DNA of 9,622 nt, from contig PKZR01000028.1 of NCBI GenBank assembly GCA_003133815.1, forward strand, positions 1 through 9,622. The letters are read 5' to 3'. This document shows, one piece after another, positions 4,664-9,622 of this stretch. The DNA comes from Limisphaerales bacterium (GTDB lineage: Bacteria > Verrucomicrobiota > Verrucomicrobiia > Limisphaerales > UBA11358). Under the pieces are notes generated by a model. It was given only the letters and a program-made list of their open reading frames with translations, was not told where the DNA came from and searched no databases. The translations under genes and the position numbers were made by a program. The first letter of the stretch is position 1. The number at the start of each line of letters is the position of its first letter.

Positions 4664-6321
4664 GTGCTACAATGAAATTGGTGGTCAAAAGCCATGTTGC
4701 TCGGGACTTGATCCAAAGTGCCGGGCTATTCAAATCAGACAAGCTGGTTGTGTGGGAATACGTTTCAAACGGATTGCAATATGTCGGTGCTGGAACTAAT
4801 CCGGTGGTCAAGGTTTCACTCGACAGCCGCAAGAAGCGAATCTCCATTCAAGACAATGGTCGGGGAATGGATTGGAATGGCCTTCAGAATTTCTTCGTGA
4901 TGCACGGTGAAAACATTGACCGGAAGGAAGGACGGCCAGGTCGCGGGCGATTTGGCACAGGAAAATCAGCCGCATTCGGGATAGCTGAAGTGATGAGAAT
5001 TACCACGGTGCGGAATGGCAAACGCTCACAAGTAGAGTTGAAGCGTTCCAGTATTGAGTCCATGTCATCTGAAGAACCAATTCCCGTCGAGGTTCACGAG
5101 TCTGAAAAGGCCGTCTCTGCGACGAGCGGAACTTTGATTGAAATTGAAGGTGTCCATCTTCGGTCGTTGGATCAAGCGGGCATCATCCACTACATTGAGC
5201 GGCACCTTGCTCGATGGCCAAAGAACGCGACTGTGTTCGTCAATAATCACGAATGCGAATTTAATGAGCCACCAGTGGCGTCGGAACATCGTTTCACTCC
5301 CGAAGGTGAGGCGTTTGAAAAACTTGGCGATGTCGAATTGGTAATCAAAGTTTCAAAATCATTTTTAGAGGACGATCTTCGTGGTGTTTCGGTTTTCTCG
5401 AATGGTGTGTGGCATGAAACAACGCTAGGTGGCAGCGAGGGGCGAGAAATGTCGCAATACATCTTTGGAGAAATTGATGTGCCGGCACTCGACGACGATA
5501 AATCACCCGTTGCGCCGTTCGACGTAAGCCGGTCAATGCAGCTCAATCCAGAAAATGAAATTGTTCGTGCGCTTCATGCTTTTGTTGGAAACAGAGTTGA
5601 AGAAGTTCGACGCGCCCTGCTAGATGCCGACAAAAAGCGGAAGACCGAAGAAGACACAAAGAAATTGGCCGAACAAGCTTCAGAAATTGCACGCATCATC
5701 AATGAAGATTTTGAGGCGTTCCGTCAGCGTGTTGCTAAAATTCGGGCAAAAACACGCGGTGGCCCGAATTTGAGCCAGGACGAACAAGGTGGGGATGATT
5801 TAGGTGATGATTTAATTTTCGGTTCAGATATCCCAGCGATAATAACTGCGCCGAGAGGAAGTCCCGGAATAAATGGACCGCCAAATGACATTGATGTCCC
5901 ACCGACTCCAGGACCAGAAATGCCACCATTCAACCCGAGCGTTGAACCAGCCGAGAACGCTGAACCCAAAGGCTGGCCCGCAAGCGGAACAAGCACCCGC
6001 CGCCGGCCATCGGGAGGTTTTCGCGTTGAGTTCAAGGACATGGGAGAAGTTTCGGAGCGCGCACGTTACATTGAGACCGAGCAAGCTATTCATATAAATC
6101 TGGAGCATCCACAAATTGCGGCTGCGAAAGGAAATTTTTCAGTAGAAGATCCTTCGTTCAAACGGCTCGCTTACGAAGTTGCCTTTTCTGAATACTCGAT
6201 TGCAATAGCGCAACTAAAAATCAAGTCCGGTGATTGTTTCGACCTTACAGACCCGATTGTCGAAATTCGCGAAGCGTTGAACCGAATTACGCGCAAGGCA
6301 GCCAGCCTTTACGCGCAATGA
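4660..6321 (+). CDS. GHKL (HATPase/Hsp90-MutL-MORC-like) ATPase
   Basis: 553 aa. The Bergerat ATP-binding fold is complete: N box E33-x-x-x-N37 (WEYVSNGLQ), G1 box D65-N-G-R-G-M70, and G2 box about 95-104 (GRGRFGTGKS), with SGTLIEIEG (156-164) in the position of the last motif. After a transducer-like region (about 165-315) come a charged coiled-coil stretch (about 312-365), a Pro/Gly/Asp-rich linker (about 370-450), and a C-terminal domain (about 453-553, RVEFKDMGEVSERARYIE, INLEHPQIAAA) that I cannot name. No histidine-kinase phosphoacceptor domain is present, so it is not a sensor kinase. Prokaryotic GHKL ATPases of the MORC/MutL type are known from restriction-modification contexts (work of Iyer, Abhiman and Aravind). 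ATP-driven dimer closure is the expected behaviour; substrate is unknown. Its start overlaps the upstream gene, and the 882-aa gene follows after 20 bp. Confidence 0.9.
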   Translation: MSATMKLVVKSHVARDLIQSAGLFKSDKLVVWEYVSNGLQYVGAGTNPVVKVSLDSRKKRISIQDNGRGMDWNGLQNFFVMHGENIDRKEGRPGRGRFGTGKSAAFGIAEVMRITTVRNGKRSQVELKRSSIESMSSEEPIPVEVHESEKAVSATSGTLIEIEGVHLRSLDQAGIIHYIERHLARWPKNATVFVNNHECEFNEPPVASEHRFTPEGEAFEKLGDVELVIKVSKSFLEDDLRGVSVFSNGVWHETTLGGSEGREMSQYIFGEIDVPALDDDKSPVAPFDVSRSMQLNPENEIVRALHAFVGNRVEEVRRALLDADKKRKTEEDTKKLAEQASEIARIINEDFEAFRQRVAKIRAKTRGGPNLSQDEQGGDDLGDDLIFGSDIPAIITAPRGSPGINGPPNDIDVPPTPGPEMPPFNPSVEPAENAEPKGWPASGTSTRRRPSGGFRVEFKDMGEVSERARYIETEQAIHINLEHPQIAAAKGNFSVEDPSFKRLAYEVAFSEYSIAIAQLKIKSGDCFDLTDPIVEIREALNRITRKAASLYAQ

Positions 6322-6341
6322 ACCTGTGATGAACGAAGAAC

Positions 6342-8990
6342 ATGGGACTATCAAGATACCCGCGCATCGGCCAGCGAATCGCACCAGCGATGTTGCGTGA
6401 TATTTTGAATATTGAAATCCCGTCCGGGCTTTTGCCAGACAGCACGGGCAAATTTAGCAAGCTTGCGGATCTTGATGAAAGAGTCTGGCAAACGGCTTCC
6501 AAAGAAAATTGCGATCAGCTTGCTGCGCTCGTTGTCAAAGAAGTGCATAGAAATCTTCGGCGACTTCCTGTGATGGTAAGGATCAGCACGCTCCCTGCAA
6601 CTGTTTCAAAAATACCTTTGGCGGAACTCGACATTCAGGTTCGCACATACAACGCTTTGAAGAATCGTTTCGGCGACGAAATAAAAACCGAAATTAAAAT
6701 TCGGGACTTGATTGGCATTAGCGATTTTGGTGCTCGCAGTATGGTGGATTTTTTAGTGTCGGTAGAGGCATACTCTGTCCGCCCGCAACAAATGCAACAG
6801 CTTGACCTTATGGTTCAGGTTGAGCCTATGACAACGGTTTCGCTTGAGGAATACCCATCAAAAATTGACGTTGAGATTTCTCACTACCCAAGACGCGGAC
6901 ATCGAATCGCGCCAAAAACTCTGAAGAGCTTGCTGTGCATCCCGTGTGGTGACCGTCGGCTTGCGAATCTGATGCTCTGTGACCTTGATGAATCGGTATG
7001 GGACAGGCTTTCCACGCAACTCCGCAACAAACTTTCCGATGCCGTCATAAAACGGATCAAGGTTTTTCGCAGCTCATTGCGCAATCAAGCAGGTCAAATC
7101 AGGCTGCCTATGCCGCAGACAAAAGGAAAGCCTATCGTCCTGCAATTGGAGCGGCGCACTTTCAACTGCCTGAATGAGCGAGGGCTTTTGGATAATCCCC
7201 ACCGCTTGGCTCAAATGACAATTGCCGAACTAATGGCGATGTCCGGATTTGGAGAAACATGTGTCGTTGATTTACTGTCATCGCTCGAATCGCAAATGAC
7301 GGAAGCGTTTGTGGCAACGCCTGAAGTTTTTGCTGCCGCGCAAAAAATATCCCGCATCAAAAGTGCAGCCAACATTCGAATAGATGACCCACGTTTCGGC
7401 TTGGCATTACAAGCATTGAGGATTCGAGGTAATACTCTTCAAGAGATTTGCCAGGTGATTCTTAATGGGGTGTCTTGTCCAATGAGACCAGAGTCGTTTA
7501 CGCATCGGCTTGAAGAACTCTTTTCCAATTTGCAAGCGGCGCGGCGATTACCGCTTGAAAGTGAATTGTTGGAGCTTCTGGCATTTGAGCCAAATGCTCG
7601 CAATCGAGATTTTACGGTGAGGCTGATGGGGTGGGATGGGAAAGGCGGGCAAACGCTAGAAACCATTGGGCAAAACTCTGGAATGACCCGCGAGCGTATC
7701 CGACAAATCAGCCAAAACCAAATTGACCGTATCAAAGATAAATCTCCGTATCTGCCGGTTCTGGATAGAACGCTTGAAGTAATTCTGGCGCACTCGACAT
7801 GCTTGGCATCGGACTTGGAAAATGTATTTCTAAAAGAGCGTCTTTCAAAAGTTTCGTTCAAGCTTCAAGGCGTCATCAATGCCGCAGAAGCTGCTGGTCG
7901 CAACTGTCCGTTTATCATTGAAAATGGAGATGGTCAATCATACGTCATTGCACAAGAGGTGAAAGGAATCACAAAACAAATTTTGCAATTGGCCCGAAAG
8001 TCTATTTCCCACTGGGGCGTGACCACCATCGAAGATGTTGCGGCTGAAGTCAGTGGTGTTATCGGAAAACCAATTTCTAGTAAATTTGTTGCCGCTGTTG
8101 TTAACGCGCAGCCGAGTTTTGCTTGGTTGGATGAGCCGTCGGGCTGGTTTTGGTTTAATTCGACGGCTCGCAATGCTTTATTGAATCAAATTGAAAAAAT
8201 TTTGTCCGTGTGCGAACGCATTCATGTGACTGAACTTCGTTCTGGAGTTTCACGCAACCACCGTCGTGAAGGGTTCGCACCGCCGCAGCGAGTCTTGCTC
8301 GCATTGTGCGAACAAGCGGGGACATACAAAGTGGAAGGGAATCTCATATGGGCTGATCCACCGCTGGATTTTTCGGAAATCCTCGCTGAAACTGAAAAAA
8401 CGTTTGTGTCAGTATTCCGCAAGATCGGGCCGCTTGCGGAACTACATAAACTCGAAGATGAATGTATGCGTCAAGGGATGAATCACGCAAGTTTTTGGAT
8501 GAGCCTGACAAATTCTCCAATCATCTCAAGGTTCGCTCGTTGTGTATATGGATTGCGCGGGACTGAAGTTTCTCCCGGTCAGGCAGAATCTGTGACTGTC
8601 CAACTTCGAAAAACGCGTGTGCTCTCTGACTTTGGCTGGACAAAAGCTGGCAAAATATTTCTTTCCTACAAATTGTCATCAGGGACGCTGGCAAACGGGA
8701 TCGTTTCTGTGCCGGCTGGAATGAAAAAACATCTTTCTGGCGCATACGAACTCCGTGTTGCTGAAGGCGCACCGATTGGCCGGCTGGTCGTGAAAGACTC
8801 GCAAGCATGGGGACTCGGCCCGCTGTTTAGGCGGCGCGGCGGTGATCTCGGCGATTCCTTAAGAATTGTTTTTGACCTCAAATCGAAGATAGCCGTAGCT
8901 GAATTGGGACAATCTTCAATCGAAGAAGATGACGAATTCAACCATTTGGAATCAGATACGGCTTCCACTCCGGCACAAGCCAACGAATAA
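6342..8990 (+). CDS. Multidomain protein with two RNAP alpha-CTD-like modules and a sigma-70 region-4-like HTH
   Basis: 882 aa, unnamed family. Module 1 (about 1-145) and module 2 (about 178-320) are tandem duplicates. Each has YPRxGxRIAP (6-15; 182-191), DLDExVW (43-49; 214-220), and an alpha-CTD-like helix-hairpin-helix segment (92-142, LDIQVRTYNALKNR; 268-318, LERRTFNCLNER, ending FG…VVDLL). Residues 438-465 (TLETIGQNSGMTRERIRQI) match sigma-70 region 4.2, which reads the -35 element. Residues about 545-740 look like successive winged helices (SGWFWF at 600-605), and 748-856 like a beta-rich domain. No catalytic motif is seen. ATG 6342 is the first in-frame start: TGA precedes it at 6330. 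A weak GAAG precedes it. DNA binding is likely; contact with RNA polymerase or promoters is inference. Confidence 0.88.
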   Translation: MGLSRYPRIGQRIAPAMLRDILNIEIPSGLLPDSTGKFSKLADLDERVWQTASKENCDQLAALVVKEVHRNLRRLPVMVRISTLPATVSKIPLAELDIQVRTYNALKNRFGDEIKTEIKIRDLIGISDFGARSMVDFLVSVEAYSVRPQQMQQLDLMVQVEPMTTVSLEEYPSKIDVEISHYPRRGHRIAPKTLKSLLCIPCGDRRLANLMLCDLDESVWDRLSTQLRNKLSDAVIKRIKVFRSSLRNQAGQIRLPMPQTKGKPIVLQLERRTFNCLNERGLLDNPHRLAQMTIAELMAMSGFGETCVVDLLSSLESQMTEAFVATPEVFAAAQKISRIKSAANIRIDDPRFGLALQALRIRGNTLQEICQVILNGVSCPMRPESFTHRLEELFSNLQAARRLPLESELLELLAFEPNARNRDFTVRLMGWDGKGGQTLETIGQNSGMTRERIRQISQNQIDRIKDKSPYLPVLDRTLEVILAHSTCLASDLENVFLKERLSKVSFKLQGVINAAEAAGRNCPFIIENGDGQSYVIAQEVKGITKQILQLARKSISHWGVTTIEDVAAEVSGVIGKPISSKFVAAVVNAQPSFAWLDEPSGWFWFNSTARNALLNQIEKILSVCERIHVTELRSGVSRNHRREGFAPPQRVLLALCEQAGTYKVEGNLIWADPPLDFSEILAETEKTFVSVFRKIGPLAELHKLEDECMRQGMNHASFWMSLTNSPIISRFARCVYGLRGTEVSPGQAESVTVQLRKTRVLSDFGWTKAGKIFLSYKLSSGTLANGIVSVPAGMKKHLSGAYELRVAEGAPIGRLVVKDSQAWGLGPLFRRRGGDLGDSLRIVFDLKSKIAVAELGQSSIEEDDEFNHLESDTASTPAQANE

Positions 8991-8995
8991 GGGAA

Positions 8996-9051
8996 GCGGC
9001 CTCCGTTTTCCGTTTTCGTTTTCGTCTTCGACGCGACGGGCTGGAGGCCGC
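8996..9051. terminator. Inverted repeat between convergent genes, possible bidirectional terminator
   Basis: GCGGCCTCC (8996-9004) and GGAGGCCGC (9043-9051) are perfect 9-base arms around a 38-base loop that contains CGTTTT-like repeats and a small CGTC/GACG hairpin. It lies between the end of the 882-aa gene and the end of the antitoxin gene on the other strand. No T-tract follows either arm, so it is not a textbook intrinsic terminator. Confidence 0.35.
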
Positions 9052-9082
9052 CATTGAATTTGATTCATCAGTCCGGCAGCGG

Positions 9083-9295
9083 TCAGTCCAAACCGGCTTC
9101 CTTTTTCACCTGCGACCACGGGATGCGCGGCTTGCTGCCATGCGCGCTTTTGGCCCGTTCAATCGTCCGGGCGTCTTCCACGTCTGCGACCGTCTGGCGC
9201 ATCCGGCGCATCAGGGATTTGGCCTGCGTCAATTGCTTGTCCAATTGGGTCAAAGCCGACCGTGATTTGCTGGGTGTTGCAATGGTGTTACTCAT
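9083..9295 (-). CDS. Antitoxin partner of the RelE-type toxin
   Basis: A 70-aa small charged protein without a family I can name with certainty. It is helical (LTQLDKQLTQAKSLMRRMRQTVADVEDARTIERAK) and ends with RIPWSQVKKEAGLD, a tail like that of many RelB/Phd-type antitoxins (IPW-x-x-VK). The ATG at 9295 overlaps the toxin stop by 8 bases (ATGAGTAA), giving toxin-first order as in higBA-like modules. A longer in-frame reading from 9460 would run through the toxin gene and is rejected. The antitoxin role rests mainly on size, tail and position. It ends 92 bp from the convergent 882-aa gene. Confidence 0.75.
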   Translation of the reverse strand: MSNTIATPSKSRSALTQLDKQLTQAKSLMRRMRQTVADVEDARTIERAKSAHGSKPRIPWSQVKKEAGLD

Positions 9296-9536
9296 AAATG
9301 TCCTTCCGGTCACCCACATCATAAACGACAATGGTGCCGCCTTCCAATTCAAAAAGGACCCGATAGTTTCCCGCCCGCAGGCGGTATTTGTTTTTGAAAC
9401 CTCGAAGTTTTTTGACATCCGCCGCCAGATCGTCCTGTAGCCGGTCAATTTTTCCGCCAATCAACCGCCGCGCATCCCTGGGCAGCGCCCGCAATTGGGC
9501 GAGCGCCACCGGCAGGAATTCAACCTGATAACGCAT
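9288..9536 (-). CDS. RelE/ParE-superfamily toxin
   Basis: 82 aa, the usual length. Family features: an N-terminal strand YQVEFLPVALAQLRALP, two helices with RLIGGKIDRLQDDLA, the KKLRGFKNKYRLRAGNYRVLFE core (residues 42-63) with R54 and R59, and the terminal VVYDVGDRKDIYE strand. RelE-type members cleave mRNA on the ribosome and ParE-type members poison gyrase; the C-terminal Y81 after a basic D-R-K-D fits RelE better, but this cannot be decided by eye. The start at 9536 is the first that gives the complete first strand. The upstream gene on the same strand ends 8 bp away. Confidence 0.88.
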   Translation of the reverse strand: MRYQVEFLPVALAQLRALPRDARRLIGGKIDRLQDDLAADVKKLRGFKNKYRLRAGNYRVLFELEGGTIVVYDVGDRKDIYE

Positions 9537-9544
9537 GGCCGGGT

Positions 9545-9622
9545 TTATTTCGCCGTCGTCACCGGCGGCGGCACGGGCGGGACGGGTTCGTCGGCGGCGC
9601 TGTGCTTGGGCGGGAATTTGCC
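9545..9622 (-). CDS. C-terminal end of an unidentified protein (cut by window edge)
   Basis: Twenty-five codons and a TAA enter from the right edge. The tail is proline-rich (DEPVPPVPPPVTTAK) and probably disordered. It lies 8 bp upstream of the RelE-type toxin on the same strand, so they may be co-transcribed. GC at third positions is high, like the toxin gene. No function can be assigned, and the short length leaves open that it is a chance open frame. Confidence 0.4.
   Translation of the reverse strand, partial: GKFPPKHSAADEPVPPVPPPVTTAK

Noticed and set aside
4660..6321. Sensor histidine kinase
   Set aside because: The GHKL fold is present, but there is no phosphoacceptor H-box domain, membrane segment or adjacent response regulator.
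6329..6341. ATG at 6329 as start of the 882-aa protein
   Set aside because: It is in a different frame and gives only a short peptide; the 6342 start aligns with the beginning of the second internal repeat.
6342..8990. A genuine sigma factor or RNA polymerase alpha subunit
   Set aside because: There is no sigma region 2 or alpha N-terminal assembly domain; only the DNA-binding-type modules are recognisable.
9296..9460. Extended start for the antitoxin
   Set aside because: The extra 55 residues overlap the RelE toxin on the same strand in another frame and are not antitoxin-like.

Overview
The window looks like chromosomal DNA from a GC-rich bacterium, most likely a Verrucomicrobiota member. 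The taxonomic hint is indirect: heptanucleotide tandem repeats that read as peptides such as RTPNSEL, KWQVTSD and STFNLQ sit inside and between genes, a habit I associate with that phylum. No rRNA, tRNA, CRISPR array or transposase is visible.

Left third (1-2327, minus strand): a [NiFe]-hydrogenase maturation cluster. In transcription order it holds a HyaD/HybD-type maturation endopeptidase, HypA (nickel delivery) and HypF (carbamoyltransferase for the CN ligands, running off the left edge). Heptanucleotide repeats have expanded inside the protease and HypF genes. HypF has no ATG/GTG/TTG at the expected place, and an extra CG dinucleotide could explain this.

Middle (2271-3423): a minus-strand VapBC toxin-antitoxin pair is bracketed by two about 96% identical 100-bp copies of the protease promoter-proximal region and first codons. 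The outer copy is now a 43-codon chimeric ORF whose stop overlaps the vapB start. A long palindrome abuts the outer copy.

Right two thirds (3424-8990, plus strand): five tightly packed genes. A second VapBC pair is followed, at an ATGA overlap, by a 197-aa protein with a probable winged-helix N-terminus; then, at another ATGA overlap, by a 553-aa GHKL ATPase; then, after 20 bp, by an 882-aa protein combining two RNA-polymerase alpha-CTD-like modules, a sigma-70 region-4-like helix-turn-helix and probable winged helices. These last three genes are more AT-rich than their surroundings and lack the heptad repeats, so they were probably acquired. I do not recognise the trio as a named system. It is the best candidate here for an undescribed one, possibly a defence or transcription-surveillance system, but that function is inference.

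Right edge (9083-9622, minus strand): a RelE-type toxin with its downstream antitoxin, preceded by the last 25 codons of an unidentified protein. The AT-rich trio is therefore bracketed by toxin-antitoxin modules, as is common in defence islands.
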